A stretch of DNA of 64,000 bases, taken from CBDCYH01 sp965224105. GTDB taxonomy: Bacteria > Bacteroidota > Rhodothermia > Rhodothermales > JABDKH01. Shown here one piece after another: positions 18,851-28,368 of the stretch (position 1 is the stretch's first letter; each line of letters begins with the position of its first letter). The notes under the pieces were generated by a model. The model saw only the letters and a list, made by a program, of their open reading frames with translations, was not told the DNA's origin and did not search any database. Location: assembly GCA_965224105.1 (NCBI GenBank), contig CBDCYH010000002.1, positions 1,550,001-1,614,000 on the forward strand. Direction: 5' to 3'. The position numbers and the translations under genes were made by a program.

Positions 18851-19425
18851 TCATCGCGAGGACCCCCGAAGGGCGACGCGGCGATCTCCGTCTACAGAGC
18901 TCGGCCCAAGTCGTTGCCGCGCTATTCGTTTGCCTCGAATTGTCATCTCACCACCCAACCGGTCATCCCGGACTTGATCCGGGATCCATACAGTTTGTGA
19001 TTATCTTCACCGTTCCATGGATTCCAGCTCGAGGGCTGGAATGACAGGTGTGAGGTTACGTTCACCACCTGAGTCATTCGGTAACCCCAGAGTAATGTTT
19101 CACCACTCGGTCGTCATCCCAGACGTGATCTGGGATCCATCACACCTCGTCATCGCGAGGAGTCCCGGAGGGCGACGCGGCGATCTCCGTCTACGAGCAC
19201 GGCCCAAGTCGTCGCCGCGCTATGTCATTTGCCTGGAAGTGCCATCTCACCACCCCTGTCACCCCGGACTTGATCCGGGATCCATACAGTTTGTGATTAT
19301 CTTCACCGTTCCATGGATTCCAGCTCGAGGGCTGGAATGACAGGTGGGGGGTTACGTTCACCACCTGAGTCATTCGGTAACCCCAGAGTAACGTTGCACC
19401 ACTCACGCGTTGTCACCGTGTCACG
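18851..19425 (+). repeat. Tandem duplication of a ~296-bp composite repeat (A-B-C)
   Basis: Two copies, 18851-19148 and about 19149-19425, follow each other in the same orientation with an offset of about 296 bases. Each has an A box (GGGCGACGCGGCGATCTCCG), a B palindrome (CGGACTTGATCCGGGATCC) and a C box (TTCCAGCTCGAGGGCTGGAA, itself palindromic), then a tail with CACCTGAGTCATTCGGTAAC. A further B-type palindrome at 19112-19140 separates the copies. No gene is present. Confidence 0.85.
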
Positions 19426-19430
19426 CCCAC

Positions 19431-19925
19431 TCACTCCGCCGACGTATCAAACATCCACCCCATGATCCACCACCTGGTCCCATCGTGAAAAAGCGTAATG
19501 CTGTTGACGCCTTTCGCGAAAGGCTCTCCACCGTCCGTGCGCGCTGAAGCGTAGCTGCTCCACACGTGCGCCATGTTTCCCGACCGACTCACGACGCGGT
19601 TCGTCTCCCACTCCCAAAATCCCTGCTTACGCGGATTGTTGTCACCGTGGAAATCGTCCAGCGACATGACGTTCACCCGCGGATTCCCATCCGTGTCTTT
19701 GCCAGCGATAGCAACCCATGCGTCCGGATGATGCAAACTCTCGTCACGGGCTTTATCCGCCGCCTCGCCGGCCGGGCCTGAAACCACCTCGTAGTAGGCC
19801 TTGATGATCCCGTCAATGGTAGAGACATCGTCAGGATCGGCTTCCTGGCCAAACGCGAAAACAGGCAAAAAGACCAGCAATGTAACGCACGTCAGAACTC
19901 TCTTGGCGACCATGTGTATTCCCAT
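19431..19925 (-). CDS. Exported SnoaL/NTF2-like protein
   Basis: A 164-residue protein with a signal peptide (VLTCVTLLVFLPVFAFG). It is followed by an NTF2-like cone fold: a first helix (STIDGIIKAYYEVVSG), a central strand region with NRVVSRSGNMAHVWSSY and a closing strand GTRWWIMGWMFD. SnoaL-like folds are used both by small enzymes and by non-enzymatic binding proteins, so no reaction is assigned. Its stop lies at the edge of the tandem repeat block. Confidence 0.8.
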   Translation of the reverse strand: MGIHMVAKRVLTCVTLLVFLPVFAFGQEADPDDVSTIDGIIKAYYEVVSGPAGEAADKARDESLHHPDAWVAIAGKDTDGNPRVNVMSLDDFHGDNNPRKQGFWEWETNRVVSRSGNMAHVWSSYASARTDGGEPFAKGVNSITLFHDGTRWWIMGWMFDTSAE

Positions 19926-20069
19926 AAATAGTGTTGGTACCTGCGGTGAACACGCTGCCCACGTCTCTCAGTTCCTCGCCAGTACCTTCAGCCCTGCCGT
20001 AACCGGATGTTACCAGGCATGTAACCAAACTTTAGCTTTCCATATCAAAAATTGAGACTACTCCCGCAA

Positions 20070-21290
20070 ATGCGACTACTCTTTGTGCTCGTTCTTCTGG
20101 TGGCTCCGCGCATGTCCAACGCGCAGGACTCGCCAACACTCGATGCATTCACAGCGGCGGTCGAAGCAAAACGTGCAGAGCTGATTGAAGTCCGGCACGA
20201 CATCCATCGCAATCCGGAAATATCTGGAATGGAAAAGCGCACTTCGTCGCTGGTTGCGTCGCGATTGCGAACCCTGGGCTGGACTGTGCGTCAGCAGATC
20301 GGTGGTTACGGGGTTGTTGCAACATTAAACGGTGAGCTTCCTGGCGAGCGAGTGGTGGCGTTCCGGGCGGACATGGACGCCGTGCGGTCGAATGAGCACG
20401 ACCCCGCCGAGTACCGATCGCAGATTCCAGGAGTCAGGCATATCTGCGGACACGATGTGCACGCGACCATCGGACTAACGCTTGCTGAAGGATTATCGTC
20501 AATCCGTTCGCAGTTTGGCGGTACGGTCATGCTTGTTTTCCAACCGGCTGAGGAAACGGCATCCGGGGCCGTCGCCATGTTGGAAGACGGAGCGTTCAAC
20601 TCCATCACACCGGACGCGATCTTCGCTGTACACACGACACCCTATGAAGTTGGGCAGGTTGCAACGACACCCGGGGGAATGATGGCGTCGCGAGATAGAC
20701 TCACGGTTACCATTAGCGGATTGGGAGACATTGACGCAGCTGCGAAAGAAGCGCTCGAACAGGTAGTGTCGCACAATACCGTTTCACGAGAAGAATCATT
20801 CACAAGTGTGCCGCGCAATTCGATCTATATGAACACCCGACCTGTACAGAAAAGCGGGGACAGTCGTGTGATCCGGTCCACGGTAATGCTGGCCGAATCA
20901 TCCGTGCGCGAAAAACTGGTTCGCGAACTGACCGAAAGTCTCAACGCGCTCAACACCGAGGATACCCACGTGAAGTTCGAATACAACCGTTGGATCTACG
21001 GCGTGACGAATGATCCCGAAGTTACCCGGAGAGCCGCGGATGTTGCCAGGAATATTCTCGGCAGTGATAATGTGATTGCGCTTTCAGGAATCGTCCCGGC
21101 GTTCAGCGAAGACTTTGGATCGTTCCAGGAAGTCTCACCGGGCACTATGTTCTTCCTCGGTGTCTCCAACGAAGCAAAAGGGTGGGTTGGGATGCCACAC
21201 AGTCCGAACTATATGGCGGATGATGAGGCAATTTTTGTTGGCGCCCGGACTATGGCCGCGATAATGCTCGACGCGTTGGCCCCGAGCTGA
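20070..21290 (+). CDS. Exported M20-family metallopeptidase/amidohydrolase
   Basis: A 406-residue protein. The ATG at 20070 starts a signal peptide (LLFVLVLLVAPRMSNA), and a TTG 18 bases upstream is less likely. The M20D (IAA-amino-acid hydrolase/hippuricase type) signatures are FRADMDAV, HICGHDVHA (C126, H128) and QPAEE (catalytic E161-E162), with the late His in GMPHSPNY. It would hydrolyse N-acyl amino acids or small peptides in the periplasm. The length is normal and all ligands are present. Confidence 0.92.
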   Translation: MRLLFVLVLLVAPRMSNAQDSPTLDAFTAAVEAKRAELIEVRHDIHRNPEISGMEKRTSSLVASRLRTLGWTVRQQIGGYGVVATLNGELPGERVVAFRADMDAVRSNEHDPAEYRSQIPGVRHICGHDVHATIGLTLAEGLSSIRSQFGGTVMLVFQPAEETASGAVAMLEDGAFNSITPDAIFAVHTTPYEVGQVATTPGGMMASRDRLTVTISGLGDIDAAAKEALEQVVSHNTVSREESFTSVPRNSIYMNTRPVQKSGDSRVIRSTVMLAESSVREKLVRELTESLNALNTEDTHVKFEYNRWIYGVTNDPEVTRRAADVARNILGSDNVIALSGIVPAFSEDFGSFQEVSPGTMFFLGVSNEAKGWVGMPHSPNYMADDEAIFVGARTMAAIMLDALAPS

Positions 21291-21408
21291 AAGCGCTTTG
21301 GCCAAGGGTCGTTGGTGGAGAACTAACACCATGTTTGCTATCACCTTAGCGATTCTCTATTCTTGATCTGTTCGCCAATGCCGGATTCCACACCCACCAC
21401 GAGTGCCA

Positions 21409-23646
21409 ATGTCCAGAACATTCGCCGCCCTTGTAGTCGCCTGCCTATTCTCGGCCGCGCTCATCCCCAAAAATGCTATCGCTCAACTCGATCAACGATT
21501 TAACGATAGGGTCTCGCTCAGTATCGAATGGACGCCGGGACCGGAGGGTGTATCACTTCCGCAGCTGGACGCGACCGCGCGCAATCAGCTAATCAGTTCC
21601 CCCGCACTCAACGGGTTGGCATTCTATAAAATGATGATCGCGTTGCAACGGGGCAGGCAGCCGGACTTTGAACGCACGTTTACTACCGCCAGCGTCAGAA
21701 CCGATTTCAATGTTGACTATCCATTGATCCGCCGCAGTTACCTAATCCGCGGACAATCAGATACCATAGAATATGCTCGCAATGTGCTCCTGTCTGCAAT
21801 CGCGCCGTACCTGTATCCGGGAGTCGAAGCGTTGTCATTCGATTGCATCGATATCACTATTGAATGGCCGCCTCAGAGAAACGAAGGTCGCGAATGTTAT
21901 AACTACCAACCGGGCATGCTGTTGAATCGCGCGCGCCGGATTCCACCCATTGGCAGGACCGGTGGCGTGCCGCTCCAGTTCGGGGAGTGGAGGCGACAAC
22001 TCGTGGCAGGTGTTCCTTCCTACAATGAGTATCTGGAGATAACATCGGCCCATTTGAATATCGTCTATGCTAATGCTGATTCGTTTTCGGTAACACCACT
22101 CCGCTCATCCGCACCGACCTTGCTTGCGGTGGCGGCCGAAGTTGGGAACGTGGATGCGATAAACGCGCTTGCCGCTGCCGGCGCAAATCCGAACGCCCGA
22201 TCTGTAGCGGGTGAGACCCCGATTCATTTTGCAACGATGGGCAACTCCATCCCATCCGTCAACCGTCTTGTCGAGTTGGGTGCCGGCGTCGACGTGGTGT
22301 CAGATTCGGGCAGGACGGCTATACATATTGCGGCTGATTCGTCTTACGCAAGACTCGTTCCGGTTCTGGCAGGTCACGGCGCGGATGTGAACCGGCTGAC
22401 AAACGATTCGCTTACCCCGCTCCATATTGCCACGCAAAATGTTTCCTCCGCAACAGTGTCTGCGCTCGTTGCGGCGGGTGCAAATCCTTCAATTGGAGAT
22501 GCATCCGGAATCACCCCCTTGATGCTTGCCGCTTCTCGCACTGGAGTGTTGATCACCGCAGACAATCTCGAAATTGTTCGGACGCTCATCCAGACCGATG
22601 CCCCAGTGGATCAGGCGGACGATGCCGGTCTGACCGCGCTACATCACGCGGCTCGGGCTGACAATCTGGATGTAATCAAAATGTTGTTGGAAGCCGGCGC
22701 ATCCGTAAATCAAAAAACATCAGAAGGAAAAACCGCTCTACACTACTCGGCATCCGACGGATCGGTGGCTACAATCAGCCACTTGCTGAATTCCGGAGCT
22801 GATGTCGATGCGCGAACAAATGATGAGCAGACACCTTTGATGTTCTCCTCTTCGCGCGGCCGTGAAGGACTCGCATACGAACTGATTGACTCCGGGGCTG
22901 ATGTCGAGGCAAAAGACAATCGCGGCAACACTCCACTAATGTACGCTGCCGGGGCCAACAGAAGGGACATGGTAATTGGGTTGCTAAAGCGCGGTGCCAG
23001 CAAGCGAACCCGAAACCTCGACGGAAAGAATGCGCGTGGTGTCGCGATGCAAAACAGGAGTGAGAACCGAAACGCGCTCACCGTCTTTCAACAGATTCAA
23101 ACGATCCAATTTGCACCGATAAAGCTCGGCGTAAATCTTTCCAGGCTTGTAGATCCTCAGCTGGCGTCATCCTTTGGTGCCGAGCTGGGAATGGTAGTAT
23201 CGCTTCCCCTTGTTTCCAACTTGCGTGTCCAGGCGGACGTTGGTACTGTCGTAAGAGTTACCGAGCCGAATGACGAAGCGGACCAGTCCATCTTTGGAGG
23301 CGGCGACCGGTATTATTTCATCAGCACCGTTGAAGCCCGCCCGCAACTGCGCTTCGACTTTGGCAACACGTACCGGCGGCACCCGTATTTGCTTGCGGGC
23401 ATCGGTCTTGGTGGGGTAATGGATGTTGAGCTTCGCGATTATTCCGGGCAGTTTGACGAAGAGGTCGTGACCGACAATTCTGACGAATCATTTACGACCT
23501 TGAACGTAGGAATCGGTTGGCAGGGGGCTGCTCCGAGGTCGACGTGGACGTTTGAGCTTACCTACTCGCGTGTCGCCTCGATGAAACTCGATCGCTTCGA
23601 GGGTCCGCTCACCACGATTGGATTTGCGATAGGATTTGGATTGTAG
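21409..23646 (+). CDS. Ankyrin-repeat protein fused to an outer-membrane beta-barrel
   Basis: A 745-residue protein. The ATG at 21409 opens a signal peptide (FAALVVACLFSAALIP). Residues 30-225 are an unassigned N-terminal domain with Cys residues near 150-167. Residues about 233-535 contain nine ankyrin repeats, each with a TPLHxAA-like helix start (GETPIHFATM, GRTAIHIAAD, LTPLHIATQN, GLTALHHAAR, GKTALHYSAS and others). The last 170 residues look like a porin-type barrel of alternating strands (FGAELGMVVSLPLVSNLRVQ; LLAGIGLGGVMDVELRDYSG), ending TIGFAIGFGL. It is predicted to sit in the outer membrane with periplasmic ankyrin repeats; partners are unknown. Confidence 0.82.
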   Translation: MSRTFAALVVACLFSAALIPKNAIAQLDQRFNDRVSLSIEWTPGPEGVSLPQLDATARNQLISSPALNGLAFYKMMIALQRGRQPDFERTFTTASVRTDFNVDYPLIRRSYLIRGQSDTIEYARNVLLSAIAPYLYPGVEALSFDCIDITIEWPPQRNEGRECYNYQPGMLLNRARRIPPIGRTGGVPLQFGEWRRQLVAGVPSYNEYLEITSAHLNIVYANADSFSVTPLRSSAPTLLAVAAEVGNVDAINALAAAGANPNARSVAGETPIHFATMGNSIPSVNRLVELGAGVDVVSDSGRTAIHIAADSSYARLVPVLAGHGADVNRLTNDSLTPLHIATQNVSSATVSALVAAGANPSIGDASGITPLMLAASRTGVLITADNLEIVRTLIQTDAPVDQADDAGLTALHHAARADNLDVIKMLLEAGASVNQKTSEGKTALHYSASDGSVATISHLLNSGADVDARTNDEQTPLMFSSSRGREGLAYELIDSGADVEAKDNRGNTPLMYAAGANRRDMVIGLLKRGASKRTRNLDGKNARGVAMQNRSENRNALTVFQQIQTIQFAPIKLGVNLSRLVDPQLASSFGAELGMVVSLPLVSNLRVQADVGTVVRVTEPNDEADQSIFGGGDRYYFISTVEARPQLRFDFGNTYRRHPYLLAGIGLGGVMDVELRDYSGQFDEEVVTDNSDESFTTLNVGIGWQGAAPRSTWTFELTYSRVASMKLDRFEGPLTTIGFAIGFGL

Positions 23647-23696
23647 GAGCGGTGAGGGCGAGCGCTTGGGTACAGCCGAGGCTTTCTCTTTGCACC

Positions 23697-23741
23697 GGAC
23701 TGAAGGGCGACGCGGCGACCTCCATCGACAGAGCTCGGCGT
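23697..23741 (+). repeat. Truncated A-box repeat
   Basis: GAAGGGCGACGCGGCGACCT and CATCGACAGAGCTCGGCG match the 3' two thirds of the A box found at 12747 and 18851. It lies between the ankyrin gene and the small membrane-protein gene, in the same orientation as all other copies. Confidence 0.75.
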
Positions 23742-23796
23742 TGGGAGACTGCCACGCGGCGGTGCCGCTTGCAGTGACGAGATTGTCTGAAGCCTG

Positions 23797-24120
23797 CTAC
23801 AGCCGGGCAAGAATATCATTGGTCACCCACAGGTATCCAATAAAAACCGCCAGAACAAATAGCGGCGTGATTATCCGCAGCAACCTCGCTCTTTTCGCGA
23901 CGCTCGGGTGGATGTGCTCAGCCTGTGATCCGGAGTAGAGGAATTTTTGCAGCCGGACGCCGCGTGTGGGCGAAACCATAAACAGCCTCGGTCTGCCAAT
24001 CGCATCGAAGGTGTCGGCATTGTGCCGTTCAAGATCATCCAGAAACCTCCCGTAAAGGTTCAGCAAGACGGAGATCCCCAGAAGAAGGAAAAGAATCCAG
24101 ATGGTGAGGCTGGTGAACAT
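23797..24120 (-). CDS. Small two-helix membrane protein with UspB-like layout
   Basis: A 107-residue protein with an N-terminal helix (LTIWILFLLLGISVLLNLYG) and a C-terminal helix (ITPLFVLAVFIGYLWV) around a soluble basic middle with FDAIGRPRLFMVSPT. The arrangement and the position of the conserved-looking middle segment recall universal stress protein B, but the similarity is weak and only of layout. It has no obvious operon partner and lies downstream of the GH51 gene by 79 bases on the same strand. Confidence 0.55.
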   Translation of the reverse strand: MFTSLTIWILFLLLGISVLLNLYGRFLDDLERHNADTFDAIGRPRLFMVSPTRGVRLQKFLYSGSQAEHIHPSVAKRARLLRIITPLFVLAVFIGYLWVTNDILARL

Positions 24121-24199
24121 GTAATGTGATAGTTGAGCGTCTTTCGGATCCCAACGGTGGTACCAGTCAGACAGGTGCGTCGTTCCATCACTCCGCCCG

Positions 24200-25711
24200 T
24201 CACGTCACATCAACCACCAGAGACATTACCGAAGCACTCGGAAGCGTGAACTCCAACCGCCCACCGCCAACGGACACACCCGGATACTTCTCCGCAACAA
24301 TCGTATTCGGTTGCTCAAAGGTATTGCATGAGGACAAGTTCGGTGTCGTTATGGCTCTGGCATTGACTTGCATAATCTCCCGCCCGGCAATCGCTATAGA
24401 TGTCTCGACCGCATCTAGCGGGTGAGTATTCGTCACCAGAATATTTACCCTTCCTTCCTTATCCAATGACGCAGACGATGAAACCTGCGGGAAAGGACGC
24501 TCACCATATGTGTTGTACACCGTTTCAACTTCTGTGGACAAACGGTTTGCCTCTTGATGAACCGAATACAGGTCAAACACATGCCAGGTCGGCGTTAGCA
24601 CCAAGCGTCCGCCATCAGGCTCCGTAAGCGCTACTGAATGCAGGACGTTCACGACTTGTGCCAGGTTGGCAAATCGAATCCGATCGCAGTGATCAACAAA
24701 CACATTTAGGGTTAGCGCAGCGAGTACGGCGTCCCGCATCGTCTGTTGCTGAAACAGGAAACGCGGATTTGTACCTTCTTCGACTTTGTACCAGCTACCC
24801 CATTCGTCCACAACAAGCGCGACGTGTTTGGCGGGGTCGTAGTTGTCCATAATCTCGCAATGTTTCTGCACGAGTTCGTCCATCCGCCAGCCAAGAGCCA
24901 TCACCTCGTTCCATCCCTCAGTAGTGACGGGCGATGCAGGCTGTCTATTTTTCCAACCACCCGGGACGGTGTAGTTGTGGAAAGACAAACCCTCCAGCGC
25001 ATTAAAACCAAATCGCTCAACCGATGCCTCCCGCATCAGGACCTCGGTCCAGTTGTAGTCGTCCTCATTCGGACCGCACGCAATTCGAACGGCCGGAGCG
25101 TTCGGATAACTTCTTACGTACGTTGCATAACGCCAAAACTGGTCGGCGTAATATTCTGGACGCATGTGTCCACCGCATCCCCAATTTTCGTTCCCGACGC
25201 CCCATAGGCGAACGTTCCACGGTGCCGATCGTCCGTTTTTTGTTCGCTCATCGGCAAGGCTACCCTCAACCGCGTTGACGTACTCAACCCATTCCCGCAG
25301 CTCACCTGGTGATCCACTGCCGACATTTCCAGCGAGGTATGGTTCACATGAGAGTTGTTCGCACAGGTCGAGGAATTCATGTGTTCCCACGGAGTTGTCG
25401 TCGATCACACCTCCCCAGTGGGCGTTAATCCGCCGAGGCCTGTTCTTTCGCGGACCGATACCATCTCGCCAGTGGTAGTCATCCGCATAACATCCTCCCG
25501 GCCATCTAAGATTCGGAATCTTGATAGTGCGTAGCGCGTGCACGAGATCGCTGCGCCATCCCCGGACATTTGGAACATCCGATTCCGGGCCAACCCAAAG
25601 ACCATCGTAGATGCATCGCCCAAGATGTTCTGCGAAGTGTCCAAAAATATGTTTGCTGATTACCGGTCCGGGTTGATCCGCGGCAATTTTTATTGTTGCT
25701 GTCGGCGGCAT
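24200..25711 (-). CDS. Alpha-L-arabinofuranosidase, GH51
   Basis: A 503-residue enzyme from the ATG at 25711; a TTG 36 bases upstream is the alternative. The clan-A retaining glycosidase motifs are present: acid/base E175 in GVGNENWGCGG and nucleophile E303 in VVDEWGSWY. Family markers SKHIFGHFAEHLGRCIYDG and RWPGGCYADDYHWRDGIG lie near the N terminus and a beta-sandwich follows at the C terminus. It removes arabinofuranosyl side chains from plant or algal polysaccharides. There is no signal peptide, so it works in the cytoplasm on imported oligosaccharides. Confidence 0.95.
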   Translation of the reverse strand: MPPTATIKIAADQPGPVISKHIFGHFAEHLGRCIYDGLWVGPESDVPNVRGWRSDLVHALRTIKIPNLRWPGGCYADDYHWRDGIGPRKNRPRRINAHWGGVIDDNSVGTHEFLDLCEQLSCEPYLAGNVGSGSPGELREWVEYVNAVEGSLADERTKNGRSAPWNVRLWGVGNENWGCGGHMRPEYYADQFWRYATYVRSYPNAPAVRIACGPNEDDYNWTEVLMREASVERFGFNALEGLSFHNYTVPGGWKNRQPASPVTTEGWNEVMALGWRMDELVQKHCEIMDNYDPAKHVALVVDEWGSWYKVEEGTNPRFLFQQQTMRDAVLAALTLNVFVDHCDRIRFANLAQVVNVLHSVALTEPDGGRLVLTPTWHVFDLYSVHQEANRLSTEVETVYNTYGERPFPQVSSSASLDKEGRVNILVTNTHPLDAVETSIAIAGREIMQVNARAITTPNLSSCNTFEQPNTIVAEKYPGVSVGGGRLEFTLPSASVMSLVVDVT

Positions 25712-26044
25712 GGTGGTTAGGGTAACGACTTTGTACGGATTGGTCAATAGATTGCATGCTGCGCTTAAATGCGAATAGACTTGTGGAGTCCGGGGTCCGA
25801 TTTTGCGCTGGTTCTCTTGGATATTCTGAAAATCGCGAGACTACCCCAATAGTTAACACCGGCGACCACGAGTGCATAACCTCCCAAACCGGGCACTTTT
25901 TTCTGCCTTTGCGTCCCTATTTTTTTCTCTCTATATAGTATGCACCCACAGACATACCCCCTCTTTACACTAACCCACAACCGGCATGTATCACTCTGAT
26001 ACGCTGCGCTCTCTCTATCAGGAACAATCTTGGGTCGCATCCCC
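25712..26044. other. Divergent intergenic region
   Basis: About 330 bases between the divergent GH51 and LAS-domain genes. It is richer in T and in pyrimidine runs near 25910-25945 than its surroundings, with TATATAGTATGC at 25933-25944, and must hold the promoters for both sides. No gene, repeat or convincing operator was found in it. Confidence 0.4.
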
Positions 26045-28366
26045 ATGTTAAAACGTATTACTGCGATAGCGATACTAGTTGTGCTTCTCAGTCCAATTAT
26101 AAGGTCAAGCGTGTCCGCTCAAGTTGTCATCAAGGAACGGGTCGAGGTGCAGGCGCCTCAAATACCGCTTGCAAACATGATTGTGGAAGGTTGTAACCAG
26201 GGTGACATCAGGCAATTTTTACCCACCAACGCCTCCGAGACGACGATACTTGAAGTGGACCGCACGGGCACCTTGCACTTCAGGAACATCGTTGGGGAGT
26301 TCTTTGGCGATCCGACGCTATCTGTTCCGGATGCTCCTGAAATAACGATTCTCGTTCGGGGCGCTGATGGTGAGATCCGCAGCACTACGACGATAGTTGC
26401 GGGAGCGAGCGAGCAGCCAACAACGAAAACCGTTTCTTGCGCCGGTGCGGGGAAACCGTACCAGGAAGGCGTGTATGCCGAAGGCGCAGAAGTATCGGTT
26501 CAGGTGGAAGCAGGCGATGTAGTCGAGTTGTCTTGCGACACCTGTAGCGCACAGTTCTTCATGGGCACTGGCGGAGGAGGCTTCGTAGACGCCGACGGCA
26601 ATCGGTACTACCTCGCTTCAGGCAGGGCGAATAAATGTAAGAACAATAACATTTGCCAATGCCTGGATGGCGACACAGAGCTCGAGTCCGCAACCTCTTC
26701 GCGCATGTATTTTACTCCTGCACCGCCGGCCATCCTGGACGTCATCGTCGTACCGGACAGCATTGACTATGGTTTCGAGGCTACGATCGATGCCCGGTTT
26801 GCGAGCGCAAGCGGCCAGACGGAAAGAGTGATCGGGGGCGTGGCCGCCGTGTCGGTTCCGAATGACCTTCGAGGGTCGCTCGAATACCTGATGCAGCGCG
26901 GCGTCTCTTTCACAGATGTAGCTTTTTCTGAGGTAGCTGGGTCTAAGTTCAGATATGTTGCCGATGGCACCGAGTCGTCGCAGGAAGCTATTATCGGTGT
27001 AACGGTTTCAGCGTGCGGCTTGACGGGTTCGGACAATCTGGTGATTCGTCCTGGTGAAGCGCTGTACACTTTGCGTATGATCGCCGACCCGGACACGGTT
27101 ACAGACGGCGAAGAGAGTCGGCTGTGGGTAGAAACTGTCGATGAAACCGGGAATGTCGTTGACCCGGGTGATATCAATCTCAACTTCTCTTTGCCAGGCG
27201 AGTTCAAGCACGGCGGAATATTCTACTCTGGAGCGGAGCTGGGACCAGACGCGCCGGTGCCGTTTACAGCAGCACGCAGTGGCGCGGTGACCTTCGAAGC
27301 GCTAGTGGACACGACAAGTTTGAGCACTCTGTTCGAATCGACCGAGGTCACGGTGAAGGCGGTAGACGATCCTGGTATCACCGCAGCAGATTCAGTAACC
27401 GTGCAGATTTTTGAATTGGAGTTAGCCCTCGAAAAATCCTCGATCTGGCCAGAGATCCCGAAAGTGTCCTCCCGTACGCCAATCAAGGGAGCGCCTAATA
27501 CGTTCGACTTTGCATCCGTTGACGATTCCACGACCATTACAGTCACCATTCGGCCCCAATTACCAACAGAGCTTGTCACGGACCTAGAATTAACAAAGGA
27601 ATGGGTTATGGGATCTGGTGGTCATGTGCACGCAGGGGGTAATGACACGAAGGCACCGCCTGATACACTCCTTGGCATTGTGTATTTGTCTGACACCGAT
27701 TCTGGTTCCAGTGATCCCGAGGTGCGATTTACGCTGCAATCGGAAACATCGGTTGGATTTAAGGCGCCGTTCTTTGGCGGAAAACTTGTTCTCCATGGCG
27801 AATTTACAATTGGTGGCGACACTCTGAGAGTTAGCAGCGACACGTTGTCTATTAGTGTTCCGGGATTAGTTCTGTTACCCAACTCGGAACACTATGACCA
27901 AATCGGCGGAACACTTTCGCATCCGGGGCCGCCTGGCTCGACCTCGAACACTAATCACTATGTCAATCCTGCAGTGGCGGTACTTCTGGATTCGCTTGCC
28001 GCTCGGTGGAGCCGTCTTGCTGCCGACTCTACCTATGGAATTGATGAATCGGAGTATCCTCTTGAGTATAACGATATTAGCCTACCAAACGGAGGAAGGT
28101 TTGATATTAGCGGTAACTGGACGAATCGTCAGCCATCGTATACACAACACCAATATCATCGCGTCGGGAGGGATCTTGATTTAAGAACCAATAGTGAGGC
28201 GAGCCAACGTGCATCTGGCGTGGGACTGGATGTGCAAGTATGCGAAGCTAACATCTGCTGGTACAAAAACAGGCTTTTCGAGAAACTTGTTGAGGATTTG
28301 AACGGCACGGCCGACGTCCATGAAAGAAATACAAGAATTGAACATTACCACCTGCAATTCTATTAG
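26045..28366 (+). CDS. Large secreted protein with Ig-like domains and a C-terminal LAS-type (M15/M74-like) peptidase module
   Basis: A 773-residue protein from the ATG at 26045. It has a signal peptide (AIAILVVLLSPIIRSSVSA), then a Cys-rich N-terminal domain (VELSCDTCSAQFF; KCKNNNICQCLDGD) and at least two Ig-like domains with phrases such as VTDGEESRLWVETVDETGN. The last 140 residues are different: H705-R-V-G-R-D-L-D712 matches HxxGxDxD of LAS zinc peptidases (MepA-like SHQxGLDAD), and E766-H-Y-H769 near the C terminus matches the second motif (ExxH/HxH). It is therefore probably a surface or periplasmic peptidase, perhaps acting on peptidoglycan or adhesins. The next gene starts 2 bases after its stop. 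Confidence 0.7.
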   Translation: MLKRITAIAILVVLLSPIIRSSVSAQVVIKERVEVQAPQIPLANMIVEGCNQGDIRQFLPTNASETTILEVDRTGTLHFRNIVGEFFGDPTLSVPDAPEITILVRGADGEIRSTTTIVAGASEQPTTKTVSCAGAGKPYQEGVYAEGAEVSVQVEAGDVVELSCDTCSAQFFMGTGGGGFVDADGNRYYLASGRANKCKNNNICQCLDGDTELESATSSRMYFTPAPPAILDVIVVPDSIDYGFEATIDARFASASGQTERVIGGVAAVSVPNDLRGSLEYLMQRGVSFTDVAFSEVAGSKFRYVADGTESSQEAIIGVTVSACGLTGSDNLVIRPGEALYTLRMIADPDTVTDGEESRLWVETVDETGNVVDPGDINLNFSLPGEFKHGGIFYSGAELGPDAPVPFTAARSGAVTFEALVDTTSLSTLFESTEVTVKAVDDPGITAADSVTVQIFELELALEKSSIWPEIPKVSSRTPIKGAPNTFDFASVDDSTTITVTIRPQLPTELVTDLELTKEWVMGSGGHVHAGGNDTKAPPDTLLGIVYLSDTDSGSSDPEVRFTLQSETSVGFKAPFFGGKLVLHGEFTIGGDTLRVSSDTLSISVPGLVLLPNSEHYDQIGGTLSHPGPPGSTSNTNHYVNPAVAVLLDSLAARWSRLAADSTYGIDESEYPLEYNDISLPNGGRFDISGNWTNRQPSYTQHQYHRVGRDLDLRTNSEASQRASGVGLDVQVCEANICWYKNRLFEKLVEDLNGTADVHERNTRIEHYHLQFY

Positions 28367-28368
28367 TC

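Noticed and set aside
18885..19425. CRISPR array
   Set aside because: There are only two near-copies of a ~296-bp unit, with no short direct repeats separated by unique spacers and no cas gene in the window.
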